64,000 nucleotides of DNA from Knoxdaviesia capensis (lineage: Eukaryota; Ascomycota; Sordariomycetes; Microascales; Gondwanamycetaceae), in contig LNGK01000008.1 in NCBI GenBank assembly GCA_001510575.1, positions 2,334,077 through 2,398,076 on the forward strand. The letters run 5' to 3'. Below are positions 34,436-46,709 of this stretch, piece after piece. The number at the start of each line of letters is the position of its first letter. The stretch's first letter is position 1. The notes under the pieces are model-generated. The model was not told the DNA's origin, ran no database searches, and saw only the letters and a list, made by a program, of their open reading frames with translations. The position numbers and the translations under genes were made by a program.

Positions 34436-37400
34436 GAAAGTGTGAGTTGGGAAGCTGAGTTTAGATAGTCGAGTAGGCGAAGGGTTGATTGGTGGAGGCT
34501 AGTGCTTGGTATGGCTAAGTGACGAAGAGGCTTGATTGGCGATGATTCATTTCCTCTCTATTCACCAGGTCGATGACTGGAGGAACATCCCGACTGTTGA
34601 ATATTGGAATATTTCATGTAATAATATTCTTTGTACAGTCGGAAGGTCATGACAAAGAACAGGCTGCGATAGAGAGCCTAGGGAAGACTGATGGACGCAA
34701 TATGCGATTATGAAGAGCCTAGTATGGGAAGATGAGCCTTGGAGGCATCTGGGATCCAGGTAGGGGGAAGCCTGGATCCCATGGGGGATAAGAGGGAAGC
34801 TTTCCCCCATCCATTCTAGCTTAGTATCTCATATCCCTCAACAACTCATTTTGTCTTTTTACCCCTACCTTTGCTAATGGTATTGCCAGTGAAGCTACGC
34901 TTCCATTCTGACCACTTTTCCTGTATTCCAACACCGACTCTTGTATACCGGTTGCCTTCACACTCACCGTCCACGGTAATGCCGGATTGCATAATCTCCG
35001 TCTTTCAACATTATTTCGGCGGACATATCAGATCCATTGGACCCGCGGAACTCATGGGCCTTGCTTGCTAATGCTTCTTGAAAGGGAAAGAATTTGCACG
35101 CGGGTCAGGTACGACTTCGTAGCTGTTAGAAAAGATTCCTATTTGGCCCTGCTATCGACATCGGGGGATCTATTAGCCGCGACATACGAAAGGCGCACCC
35201 GATCCGACACTGTTAGTATGAGAGGCCAGACGTTCAGCTATGAGGCCAGCCCATCCTAATCACCAACACCTGGAGTTTCTGGATTATGAAGACACGATGT
35301 AGTTTGTCAGGCGCGTGCAACTCTGGAACCTCCGACAGTAAGCTTAAAAGCGGCAGGCAACATGTGATGGCATCATGAACGCCGCTACTTTACCGTGGAG
35401 AGCGATCGATATCATTAAGTCCTGGAAGCGCGCAGCGTGGTTAGCGGAATAGATGGGGTTCTAGCTTCTGGCATAGGGCAGAGGATCGCAAAAAGTTGAA
35501 GCTTTGGGATTTTTGACCCTAACCCTAACAATCATCCGTGCCTCATACTCGCAGAACCACCTTGATCATGCAGGACATGACCTGGCGGTGAACGCGACTC
35601 ACCACGGCGAAAGATTTTCTCCTCACCTTACTGATGCCCAAGGCCCCCACGGCATGCTGCATGATACCGACAGTCAGGCTAAAGCCGAAATGGACACTTC
35701 AGCAACACCGCTCTCTTTCGCTGACAACCACGCGAACCCCTCCTCCCAAGCTCCAGACTGTACGTGCGTTGTACTGCGGAACACTCCGGTCATTTGATGA
35801 TTTGATGATTCGATGAGCAAAACCCCAAACATGTTTCACTCATGGCCCTGTCAAAGATCCCGCGTACCTGCCTTAGAGGCTGAAGAACGATGCATGAGAA
35901 CGAAGGGAAGGGAGCCGGGGCATATCCACGACCATATGGGAGCCAGTTAATGAGGACGGCGGCATGTGCAGATGTCAAGAACGAAGACTGGGGAGACGGG
36001 GAATGGCATCATCTCAGGCTACATGGTTGGTTGGGCTGTACAGTAAACATGGTGACTTTAGTCGAGATATCGTAGCGGCCTGACAGCATCTTGCCAGCAA
36101 AGAGTCAAAGTGACAACGCGGGAGAAGGTGGAGAGCCAACTGTGCATCCGAACTGACCACTTGGGTTGGCTTGGACCTGAAATGCTGCACAGAACATGAA
36201 TAGCATATCGGACATCTAATATGACTGACATTCTGACATACATCCAACTGTCACGTCCTTCTGTGGACATCGTCAAATCCCGTGACCTTGGGAATCCCGC
36301 CGTATGGAATACCGCCGTTAACAAGGTACCAAAGCCCACTACCATTCTGCCATGGCAACCAAAGTCACGCCCTACGCCGACCCTGTTCCCAGCGAAGTGT
36401 GCCGTTCTCCCATGAATTTTCCGGCTGATTAACCTAATTTGAATGGACTAAAGAAAGAGAGAGCACTTTGGGTTGGGCACTCTGTTAGTGAAATATGTAT
36501 CTACAAAGCAGAGACGAGGTGCAAAGATACTCATGTATCAAACAACCGCCTGAGCTCATATACGCTATTCCGCATAGAGTTAGCCCTGTCCACATTTGAC
36601 TCCTGATCCGTGATTCTCTATTGGCTCCCTTTAATGTCTTCTTCATCTCTCACTTTTCCTTTTTTTTTTTTCACCCTCCCCCATTTCGCCTGTCTGCATA
36701 AATCTTTTTCTGCACACCCCCCCGTTCTCTCAATCAAGCACAGACTTGATTCTTCTTCCTAGTGGGCGCTAGAAACAGCTGTGAACTGTCCAGTTTCGTG
36801 ATAATTTGGTGTCTGTCACCGGTTTTTTTTTCTTGTGTTGCTTACTGGTACTACAGGAGGAGTGTGTCTCCTCTCTTCCGCCCCCTCATCCTCACTCTCT
36901 CTTTTTCCACCCCCCAAAATCATCAGGCCGTTATCTCTTTCACAGTCCAATGATTTATTATTCCTTTTCCTTCTTCACTGACTCTATTGCTATCACTTGA
37001 ACTCTTCAGTGGCTTCATTGTTTCCTTTGTCCCTTCATTTTGTGTGGTTCTGCTACTATACCGTAAACTTGGCGCTTCTTATGCGTGTAATTGTTGGCCT
37101 CCTGGATCCTGGAGTTTTTCAAGCTGTCATTAATTTTGTTCATATCCAAAATTACTGGGCTCCACGGAACTCCAAGTGCCCCAGATTGGTCCCGGACACG
37201 TTCCTGTTCGTCCTCGCTACGTGACTCTCACTGTCTCTCACGCTTTGCTGTCCTATCACACTTGACGAATCCGCCCAAGTTACGCCAGGGATTTTTCCCA
37301 TACCAAACACCCTCCAATTGATATTCCTTGTTTAAAATTCCTTTTTTATTTCTCCTTCTTTTCCACCTCTTCCTGGTTTTTTTTTTCCTCTTCCGTTTTG

Positions 37401-37862
37401 TGAAGCTATCTTCGTTCTCTCCTGAGGTTGTTGTATCTTCAGTTCTTGTCGCGCTTTTTTTCGCCACCAATATTTGTCAGTACAGTATATACTTACATCC
37501 CAATTCTAGATTTCCGCCCCCCTTCCCCTTGATCCCTGACCTTTTGACATGGTCTCATTCAGCGCATTCACGCATCTTTCGGGCCTCCTTGTGTGTCTTG
37601 ATCTGACTTTTTTAACGAGCTTTTGTTTGCAACCGTGTATAGTTTTCCTTGAGGTTCTCGTTCGCGCCAACCTTGAACACTTTTTTGTTATCGACCTCGA
37701 TCGCTTGCGACTCTCCCTTGCGCCGCGACTCGGGAAAAGGAAAAATATCTCCGTTGGACGCGCGGGCACTGTATTACACTCCGGGTCGCTTGTGTTGTTT
37801 GCACAGTTTCTTTGCCATCACAGCTACTATTTCCTTCGATTGTGGCTGCCAATACTGTCGCG
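34436..37862. other. Intergenic, no gene supported
   Basis: 3.4 kb without a convincing frame. A reverse-orientation telomere-like motif (accctaaccctaac) lies at 35516. The 1.2 kb before the Bqt4-like start is strongly T/C-rich on the plus strand, consistent with a long promoter and leader. Confidence 0.5.
35515..35530 (-). repeat. Telomere-like element (CCCTAA)2
   Basis: gaccctaaccctaaca is the reverse orientation of the elements at 11654 and 33764, without their gctca flank. It lies in non-coding DNA. Confidence 0.75.
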
Positions 37863-39491
37863 ATGAAGTCCTCAACACCCAAGCGGTCGCTCCCTTCGCG
37901 CCTCAATATGCTTCTTATTGAGAATCTTCCAGACTGTACGATTTTACTCCCTCCAATTACACCATCCTGTGCTTGGTTGCCATAGGCGATGATTTTCATC
38001 CTCACCGTCGCGGGCCTCAATGTCGGGCACACTTTTATCGCCGCGATTAGATCAATCGCCCATTCATGTCCCGAGTACTAACGTCATCTCCGCCCCCCCT
38101 TTTTTCTTTTCCACAGATGCTGATTTGGTTGGTCGTCGTCGCCTGGGCCAAACACAACTCACCGCGAAGCTGACCGGATCCGCGTCGCCCGACTCGGGAG
38201 TCGTCGGCGTTTTCGATTATGCCCATCTTCGCGCGCCCCTCCCCAAGGGGATCGTATCGGGAATCTTCAAGCCCAGCCCCAACAGCTACTTTTTGATGCG
38301 ACGCAGCCACGACGGTTACGTGTCTGCCACTGGAATGTTCAAGGCGACGTTCCCGTACGCGGAAGTCGAGGAAGAGGAAGAGGAGCGGAAATACATTAAG
38401 AGCCTGCCGACGACCAGCCCCGACGAGACTGCCGGCAACGTGTGGATTCCCCCGGAGCAGGCTATGGCCCTGGCTGAGGAGTACGGCATCACCATCTGGA
38501 TTCAGGCTCTCCTCGACCCTGAGCCCATCCCGGGTCCCTCGGCTGGCGATGCCAGCCCGCCTAAGAAGATCGCCGCTCCTCCTCGCTTCGAGTTCAAGTC
38601 GCAGATTCCCACCCTGGTGCCTCCTCCCGTCACCTCTCTGGCCCGCTCTCGAGGCCGCCGATCTGTTAGCCCCGTGAAGCCGTCCGCCCCGACTCCCAAG
38701 CGTGCTGCGGCGACCCCACGAAAGCGGGCCTCCAAGAAGTCCGTGTCGCTCGAGCCCTCGGTGGCAGGCGACGAAGAGGCATCGGAGCGTGCGTCGTCGG
38801 TTCTCGCCAGCGTTGAAGAGAAGAGCCCCACTAAGAAGAGCTCGAGGACTACCAAGGCCGCCGCGGCCAAGGCTGCCGCCGTTGCCGCCGCCGCCACGAC
38901 TCCTGTTCCCGAACCCGAGGAGGCTAAGCTTGAAGTCAAGGAGGAGGTTGAGGCCAGCGACGAAGTGCTGTTTGCCCCCGGCGCCCCGACTCCCGAAGAG
39001 ACCAAGAAGGCGATTGACGAAGCGAAGAAGATGGTCGAGGATGCTAAGAAGGAGCTCAGCGAATCGGCGGCTGCCAGCGGCGAGGAAGCCGCCACCACTA
39101 CCACCATTACCACTACTACCGAAGTCGTCGAGACTGTGGCCGGTCGCAAGTCGAAGCGCAAGGTGAAGGACATTTCGGTTGCCGATGATGCGGATAAGGA
39201 GAACGCTGGCGCCGCGACGACTGGTGCTAACGGAACCGCTGTGGTCAAGGAGGGCGAGGCGCCCGTTGAGGAGTCGGATGCTCCCAACCCAAAGAAGGTC
39301 AAGACCGAGGTGGAAACGCGCAAGAAGACGTTTCGCAACCGGGCTCTGCTGGGAATATCGGCTACTGTTGCCGTTAGGTGAGCTTAGACTGTCTTGCCCC
39401 TCCTCCCATTCTTGAGTTTTCTCTTTACTGACATGAATCTTCTACCCAACTCTTTAGTGCACTGGTTCCGTGGCTGATGGGCGCGATATGA
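37863..39491 (+). CDS. bqt4: Bqt4-like APSES-domain protein with C-terminal membrane anchor
   Basis: Three exons, 37863-37935, 38117-39377 and 39458-39491, encode 455 aa. Intron 1 (181 bp) has donor GTACGA, branch GTACTAAC and acceptor CCACAG; it joins MKSSTPKRSLPSRL... to YADLVGRRRLGQTQL. Residues about 50-160 form the APSES/KilA-N-like domain (FDYAHLRAPLPKGIVSGIF, YFLMRRSHDGYVSATGMFKA, GNVWIPPEQAMALAEEYGI). The middle is disordered and rich in Lys, Ala, Pro and acidic residues (about 180-425). The last exon completes a hydrophobic tail, LLGISATVAVSALVPWLM, at the extreme C-terminus. In fission yeast Bqt4 is an inner-nuclear-membrane protein that ties telomeres to the envelope through Rap1, and the layout is the same here. 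Telomere tethering is inferred from the family. Confidence 0.88.
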
Positions 39492-41541
39492 GCACGATCA
39501 CCTCTATCTGATCCATGCTTGCTCCTTTCTTCGTGTTCGTTCTGTTTCCTCCCCCAAGAGACTGCCAACTTTTCCCTCTCTCGATCTCTTCAACCGCCCC
39601 ATACCCTTTGGCGTTTTCCTTTTTTAGTACTCTTTTTTTTTCTCGTTTTTACCCCCCTCATGTTCGCAAAATCTCAAATTTCACTTCTAAAACTTTTCAG
39701 CTTTGGTAGAAAGGGTTGACACTCTGGATTATTCTGTTTTTTCTGGTGAGGAGTATGGCACATGAGGTTGCACTGTCTTTTTGTCCTCTGTTTCTATCTT
39801 AACTCTTTTTTTTCGTCCTTCACTTCTTTTTAATTCTGGGGGAGGGTTTAGTTTTCTTAAATCTTTTTATCTTTTTCCCTCTCTTCTTCATTTCACCTGC
39901 TGTGTTCCTTTTCTGTCTTGCCTGGTTTCATTTTGGGTTCTAAAATATTATTTCCCTGGCTGTTTCTATATCCCTCATTTACCTGTACTCTCTCTCCCCC
40001 CTATCTCCAATCTCATATACTAACTACCCAACTTCTCTATTTCATTTCCTGTGGTGTCTCTGATTTTTCTTGATTATTTTCCTTCTATTCCACTTTCTTC
40101 CCCTCCCCTTGGATTTCTATTTTGTTCCTTTTTTCTGGTATTCCCTTTGGTCTTGTGTGTGTGATGAATTCTTGCTTGTGTCTTGTTCTATGTCTATGGA
40201 GGAGGAAGGTGTCTGGAGGGAAATACTAAAGTCCCTGACTGGAGAGAGTGATCCCCGAAGTGGATTTAAGAGATAGAGGAAAGAGTGAATGCTTTTTCTC
40301 CTGCACTCTTTTTCAGTGATAGCCTACAATACAAACTGGGCATCTGGCCACTTAATTTCAGCTGTTCAGCACTTCTGTGAGGTTTGCCACTTAGCTATTT
40401 GCTTGACTTTGTAAAGGCTGTCTGCCACCTAATACTAAGCTTCTAGGCCCAGCTATTTCTGGCATGATATCTTCTGGGTCCTCCGGTCCCCCTCCAATAG
40501 ACTTCTAGCTGCTATATGCCATGTGTGTTATCTCGGGTACTGCTGCCTACCCAATGTGTGCTCTGGTAGCCCCCATGCATATATACCCACCCTCCTCCTC
40601 TAGGTGTCTTGATATGTTGGTCTCCATATCTATCCTTCTAAGATAAGAGGGGGTTCTATGGAGCACACTGAAGAGTGCTGTGGCATGAATGTCTATATGT
40701 CGAGATACTTCTGGCCGCTTGTGAGACATCTGCCAAACTTCACCGCCTTTTGGCACTTTCTCTTCCCACAGAAAAAAAGCTCTCCCAGAGGGCCCATGCA
40801 AAAACTCTTCCTCCTTTCTCAATTCTCACCCACTGAATGAAAAAAAAAAACCAGAGAAGAAGACCAAGTGGTGGAAACCCATCCAGGAGAATCACAGTGA
40901 GAACGAGAGATGGGATGAGTATCCCATAAGAAGCAGACGAGTGAGCTTTTGGCGAGTGGCCGCGCAAGTTGCACTCTTCCAGAAATCGCCCTGAACTGGG
41001 CTAAACCGGCATTCCAGAGGGCCGCCACGGGCCAGGCCACATGACCAGACACGCAGCCTATTTTTGAGCCGCATCATCCATTCGTCCATTTCGGGGTTCT
41101 TTGGGGTTTGTTTCATGGATGCGGCAATGGCCGGCTCACGGGTTAAGGACCTCGGGTCTCATCGCCTCTTCTTCCTCCCGCCATGTTCTCCTCCCCACAG
41201 TGCTTGAGATCTGGGCTCTATCTCCCCCCACACTTGGCTTTTTGTTGATTTGCTTGGTGGTTGTGTCTTACCCCGGATATTGGGATTTGGCTGGCCCTCT
41301 CTTGGGCGTTGGAGTCGATTCTCTCTGTGTTTACCCCGGATGTTTTTTTCTTTTCTCCTCCTGATGGATTATCTCCAGTACTCTCCAGTCCAGGCACAAT
41401 TAACCATTCTCTACAGTGAAATCTGATTTACTACATACACAGGTCTTTTTACAAGAGAATTCATCTCTGACTTACCATACAGTTTTTTTTTTTCTCTCTC
41501 TCTCTCTAACAAATTCACGTCCTTCTACACACACCGGCGTC
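39492..41541. other. Intergenic, no gene supported
   Basis: 2.0 kb. The first 600 bp are very T-rich (3' UTR of the Bqt4-like gene and beyond). Just before 41541 a T-run followed by (CT)n marks the core promoter of the dehydrogenase gene. No coding frame is supported. Confidence 0.55.
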
Positions 41542-42901
41542 ATGAGTTCGTTGGCACAGGGACGCCGTCTCATGGCTTCCAGAACGGTGCAGCGGCGGTT
41601 ATTCTCGTCGTCGGCGAGGAGGAGTGCCAACTATGGCTTTGTTGGTCTCGGCCAGATGGTGAGTTTCTCCCTCGATCACCTTCGTTCTCGGATTATGTTC
41701 CCGTGCTAACAAACGATGTGTTCTGTGGTCACAGGGCTACCAAATGGCGAAAAACCTCCAGTCGAAGCTGACGCCGGCCGATACTCTTCTTGTATATGAT
41801 ATCAACAGCTCGGCCGTGCAGAAGCTGGCGTCGGAGGTGGCGGCTTCGAGTGCGACTGGAGCGGCTCTGGTGGCTGCCGAGACAGCCGAGGCGACGGCGA
41901 AGGACGCGGTAAGTCTTCCGGAGTGTTGTTGACTGCTGGGCGTTGATCATGTTTCCTTGGGGGCCGTCTACAATGATGCAGAACAAACATCTGATCTAAG
42001 TTGGGGCCTGGGTTCTCTGGGCTCTTCTGTGATTAATACACATCAAAAAGCCAATCCTCTGAAGTTACACGCCTCCACGGAACATGACCAGACATACCAC
42101 ATATGCAGTTGGATGAAGCTTTTGAGAAACTCTCCTGCTAACAGTCCAGCGACGTTGGGGCATGTTCAGGACTTTGTAGTTACGGTATTGCCTGAACCAA
42201 TCCACGTGAAGACAGTGTACGCAGCCATGCTCGAGTCGGGCCTGGTCCAGAAAGACCGCATCTTCATCGACTGCTCGACCATCGACCCGTCGACGTCGAA
42301 CGAGGTATCGAAAAGTGTTACCGCCGCGAACCAAGGGGACTTTGTGGATGCACCGATGTCGGGCGGCGTGGTCGGCGCCACGGCGGGCACGCTGACGTTC
42401 ATGGTTGGGGCCGGTTCGCAGGATATCTTTGCGCGGGCCGAGCCGGTGCTGCAGCACATGGGCCGCCGCGTGCTCCCCTGCGGCTTCCAGGGCGCGGGGC
42501 TGGCGGTCAAGCTGGCGAACAACTACCTGCTGGCGGTGAACAACATCGCGACGGCCGAGGCGATGAACCTGGGCATGAAGTGGGGCGTCAACCCGGTGAC
42601 GCTAGCCGAAGTGATCAACGTCAGCACGGGGCGGTGCTGGCCGTCGGAGGTGAACAACCCGGTGCCGCGGGTGGTGGCGACGGCTCCGGCGGGGCGCGAC
42701 TACCAGGGCGGGTTCGGGATTGGGCTGATGCGCAAGGACCTGCGGCTGGCAATGCAGGCGGCGGACACGGCGGGCGCCGACATGCTGTTGGCGCCCGCGG
42801 TGGCGGAGGTGTACAAGGCTGTCGAAGAGCGTCCCGAGTGCAAGGGGCGGGATTTCTCGGTGGTGTACCGGTACCTGGGCGGGCATGAGCACTGGGTTTG
42901 A
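41542..42901 (+). CDS. 3-hydroxyisobutyrate dehydrogenase, mitochondrial
   Basis: Three exons, 41542-41658, 41735-41908 and 42170-42901, encode 340 aa; all junctions fall in phase 0. Intron 2 is 261 bp with a CTGCTAACAG branch region. Residues 1-30 are Arg/Ser-rich without acids, a mitochondrial presequence. The NAD-binding loop is YGFVGLGQMGYQMAKNL (about 31-47), the phosphate-site and substrate segments are FIDCSTIDPSTSNEV and DAPMSGGVVGATAGTLTFMV, and the catalytic lysine lies in KLANNYLLAVNNIATAEAMN. The C-terminal helices include GGFGIGLMRKDLRLAM. It oxidises 3-hydroxyisobutyrate to methylmalonate semialdehyde in valine breakdown. The length fits the family. A (CT)n tract lies about 35 bp upstream of the start. 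Confidence 0.95.
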
Positions 42902-45110
42902 GGGAGTGAGTGCTACTCATCGCTCAACCACCCAAGATATCTCGTGTTTTGCATCACGGGGCCTGGCGCTGATGTTGACGTTGACGCTGCGTAGCTCGAA
43001 ACACGCGTGTGTTCTTTGCCGTTTTGTGAAGGGAGTCTTGGCGAGATCTCGAGACATCAGTGGCGGGCGGGCCGGACCTCCAGGTGCTTGGCTGATGCTG
43101 ACGGCTTCAGGATGGGCATTTTCGCGTGGCTGACGGTGTCATCGGAGCGCAGTAACGAGGCCATAAAGCGAGTGAACTTGGCAGTATATATATATATATA
43201 TACATATAGTACGGCGTGCGGAAGGGCGCGTTCAACATGAATGCTATTGAAGAAGTTCTTCGGACGTCGTTATGCTGATGCTGAGACGTGCACGAACCTA
43301 GACCCTAATCACAATGCGTAAGCGGGTGTTATTTTGCACCCAGTGCCAAATTCAGTATACGCTGGCACGCCTTAACACGCGGTTGTGATCTCGAATAGGA
43401 CTAGCGCGCATGGTCAACAGCTGACTGTGATAAGCTTATAAATCGCGGGATTGGATATCAGGGTTGAAAACCGCGGCGTACTTTTGATGGTATGGGGTTC
43501 TGCGTGAATATTGGTTTTCAATGGATCGTCTTTGGGCGGTCGTGACTCGGTTAAGCTTGTTTGTGTGCCGTCTGCTTGCGAGTGATCAGCAATGCTAGTT
43601 GGACTAAGACTTTTTGATGGGGAGCGTGGCAAAACGGGGATTGAAATATACAGTACAGTGATCGCCCGCAACTGTGGGTTGCTTTGGATCTCGCCCCCAA
43701 TTGCCAGCAGCAAACGGAGAATTTATCGCAAGAGGATATTTATTCGGCTTCTGGGGATCAACATTTGCGGGTGGTAGAGGGATGTTCGTGAAGAACGGTG
43801 AGAGGGGAAACGCCCTATCACGAGCCTGCACTGCTCATTCTGACGGAGAAGAAGTCAGGCCAAGCGTCAGCAAGTCTGGCCGGATATTCAGACTTCTCAC
43901 GGCCTCTAGCGGTGTTTATTTTAATTTTATTCATCGGAAGGGGATAGATCCGGCGGTGGAAAGAGGCGAACAAGCCAAGGGAAGAAGGCCACAAACGCTT
44001 GCTTGGGTTGTGTGTGCTGCTTTCTGGCGTATGCAACGGCCTATCTATCAGCGCTGTTCGGACCAACTGTGTGCTCCGGGGGCCGGGATTGGCTGGAGGG
44101 CCTACACGTTTGTTTGTCTGGTTGTCTTCGGTTCGCGGAGTCGGGAGTGGCTGTGGTGTTATCTATGAGTACCGTGGATATAGTGTATATGTATGTGCTG
44201 GGTTGGGAAGAAGTTCAGGCACATCCGCGAGGAAGAGCTTTTAGCTGTGATTTGACGACGACGATGGGTATTCGCAGAGTATAGATAGATCTCTCTGTCT
44301 CACCAAAGAGTTTGGATTCTCTTCAGACCAGCAGACGACAGACAGACAGGGCCTTTTTTCGGGATTATGTCCAGCCGGCGGCGACATACAGTACAGTATA
44401 GGGCTGTAAGATTTGGGTGGATCCTTGGAGGAGGAGGCAAGGTGAGAAAGGCAGAACGAAAGCAGTGAGCAAACGCTCTTTTGGGCCTCTTTTCGTCTAA
44501 GCGAGCTTGGCTTGGCAAAAAAAATAGGCCCGTCGCCCCAGTGGGTTTATTTGGCTTGGGTTGGGTTGGTATGGTATTGGTGGCTTCGTCTTCACTAATA
44601 TGTGTGGTGTGTGTCTACTGTATTGTTCCCTCACACACTCAGATAGACTCGAGATATTGTTATCGTAGGTAGTCCGTTAGAGACGGAAAACACCCATGGA
44701 AGGAGCATTCGTTGATCTTCATATCCAAGCTCTTTCCTTTGTCCCTCCCGCGTCGCTCCTTCCGTCTTCTATCTCTTGATCCTGTGCTATTTTAAGCCTC
44801 ATCTCTTCCGTCGGCTGTCTTCGTCATTGGCTGTCGCATCACCCCCTTGTGCTATCATCTCAGTCTCTGGGCCGGAATTTCTGTCGATTTTTTGATCTTC
44901 GACTGGTTGGAATATATGCGCGGTCACTGGAGATCTTCGACAATCGCTATATAGGAGACCTCGTGTGTTCTCCCGGCATCGACGACACCACTGACGGCAA
45001 TATCAACACCACCGTCGACGACAACACCAAGAACATCGAGACATAGGAACCAACTCACCACTCCAGCAATACCCTCCCCCCCTCCCCCCTCCCCCCAACC
45101 TCACCCAACC
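42902..45110. other. Intergenic, no gene supported
   Basis: 2.2 kb with a (TA)n microsatellite and a TACAGTACAGTATA motif near 44389. No frame has coding character. The last 100 bp are C-rich and precede the RTA1-like start. Confidence 0.5.
43184..43202. repeat. (TA)n microsatellite
   Basis: About nine TA units in non-coding DNA. Confidence 0.9.
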
Positions 45111-46446
45111 ATGTCGACCTCAGACGCTCCGGCGCCCCGGCTCCGGGACATGTGGGACTACTGCGAGCCGCGCGGAGTCACGCCCGAGTGCCCCGTCGAC
45201 TACACCGTGCTCGGCTACGTGCCGAACATGGGCGCGAACGTGTTCTTCGCCGCCGCGTTTTTCGTCTGTGCCGTGGCCACCATTGCCATAGGCATCCCGA
45301 AGAAGACCTACACGTTCACCGTGGCGCTGGGCCTGGGCGCGCTGTGCGAAGCCATTGGTGCGTAGTCTCCTCCTCCGCCTGTCTTCCGGAGACACCGGGC
45401 TTGGTTGAGCAGGTCTCTCTGTCTCTCTCTCTCTCTCTCTCGCTCGCTCGCTAACCACCTCCCCCCCTACCCCTCCCCGAACCTGTACAGGCTACGTCGG
45501 CCGCATCCGCCTGCACCAGAACGCCTGGGACAACATCTGGTTCCAGATCCAGATCTGCATGATCATCATCGCCCCGACCATCATCTGCGCCGGCATCTAC
45601 CTGATCATCAAGCACGTGGCCCTCAACATCAACGCCGCGCTGTCGCGTGTGCGCCCCAAGTGGTACCCGCTGTTCTTCCTGCCCGCCGACGTCAGCTGCC
45701 TGGTGCTGCAGGCCATTGGCGGCAGCATTGCCGCCGTGGCCGGCCGCGACCGCCCCGCGCTGTCGCGCGTCGGAAACAACTTGATCATCGCCGGCATCTG
45801 CCTGCAGGTCGTCGTGCTGCTGTTCTTCGGCCTCGTGTCGGGCGAGTATGTGTTCCGCGCGCGCAAGTACATTCGCAGCGTGGTGCCGGCCGTCGACGCG
45901 GGGAACGCTGCGGAGGCCGATGCCGGGGCGGTGGCGCTGTGGACGAGTGTCAGGTTCAAGCGCTTCTTGATTGCGGCGTCGGTGGCGTACATTGCCATCC
46001 TGATTCGGTGCATCTACCGGTACGTTCTCAGATCTAGCCCCCCCCCTGTGTCCCGTCTTTCATTGCTAACATCCATCTGTCGGTAGTATTGCCGAAATGG
46101 CCGGCGGCTGGGGCAACCACATCATGCAGGACGAGATCTCGTTCATGATCCTCGACTCCGGGTAAGTGGCATCCTCAAACCCACGTATTCTTCCCACCCC
46201 CGAACCTCTCTAACCTCTTCCTGCGCTCTCTTATCTCCCCCACACAGACTCGTCCTCATCACCGTGTCCCTGCTCACCATTTTCGCCCCCGGCCTCTACT
46301 TCCCCGTCATGGGCCGCGCCGGCAAGACCGCCGAGAAGCCTCAAGAAGAGGGCAACCGGTCGCGCGCCGACACTCTCGGCTCGCAAACCGCCACCGAAAC
46401 GCCGGTGATCGCCGAGCAGGTCACCGAGAAGGGTGTGGGACTCTGA
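45111..46446 (+). CDS. RTA1-like lipid-translocating membrane protein
   Basis: Four exons, 45111-45357, 45491-46019, 46087-46161 and 46248-46446, encode 349 aa. Intron 1 (133 bp) contains a (TC)n tract. Seven hydrophobic segments are visible: NVFFAAAFFVCAVATIAIGI, TFTVALGLGALCEAIGY, IQICMIIIAPTIICAGIYLI, LFFLPADVSCLVLQAIGG, NLIIAGICLQVVVLLFFGLV, FLIAASVAYIAILIRCIYR and LVLITVSLLTIFAPGLYF. The diagnostic RTA1 motifs are APTIICAGIYLI, PADVSCLVLQAIGG and IRCIYRIAEMAGGWGNHIMQ. The family covers Rta1, Rsb1 and Pug1, which affect sterol, sphingoid-base or porphyrin traffic; the substrate cannot be told from sequence. The C-terminal tail (about 40 residues) is polar and cytosolic or vacuolar. It converges on the AP-3 gene with 263 bp between stops. 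Confidence 0.93.
45413..45452. repeat. (TC)n/(GCTC)n tract inside intron 1 of the RTA1-like gene
   Basis: A run of TC units passes into CGCTCGCTCGCT. It lies in the polypyrimidine part of the intron, about 40 bp before the acceptor, so length changes could affect splicing. Confidence 0.85.
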
Positions 46447-46709
46447 TCGCTGGAGCGTGATTCGGTTTTTTGTTTTCGTTTTTGGATACCTGATATCTTT
46501 TTTTTTTCTTTTGTGTCATTTTACTCTGGCTCAAATAGATTCTTTTTATTTGGCCGCATTTACCCTGCTTTCCTTGTGTTTCCCTGTGTTTTTGTATAGA
46601 CTTGACCTCAAATCTGTTGTATTTGAAGATGGAAATGAAATGTGCCTCGTTGATCATGATATTCTGTATCTATTGCCCCGTAAGAAAATAAGAGCTTCAG
46701 GCTAGTCTA

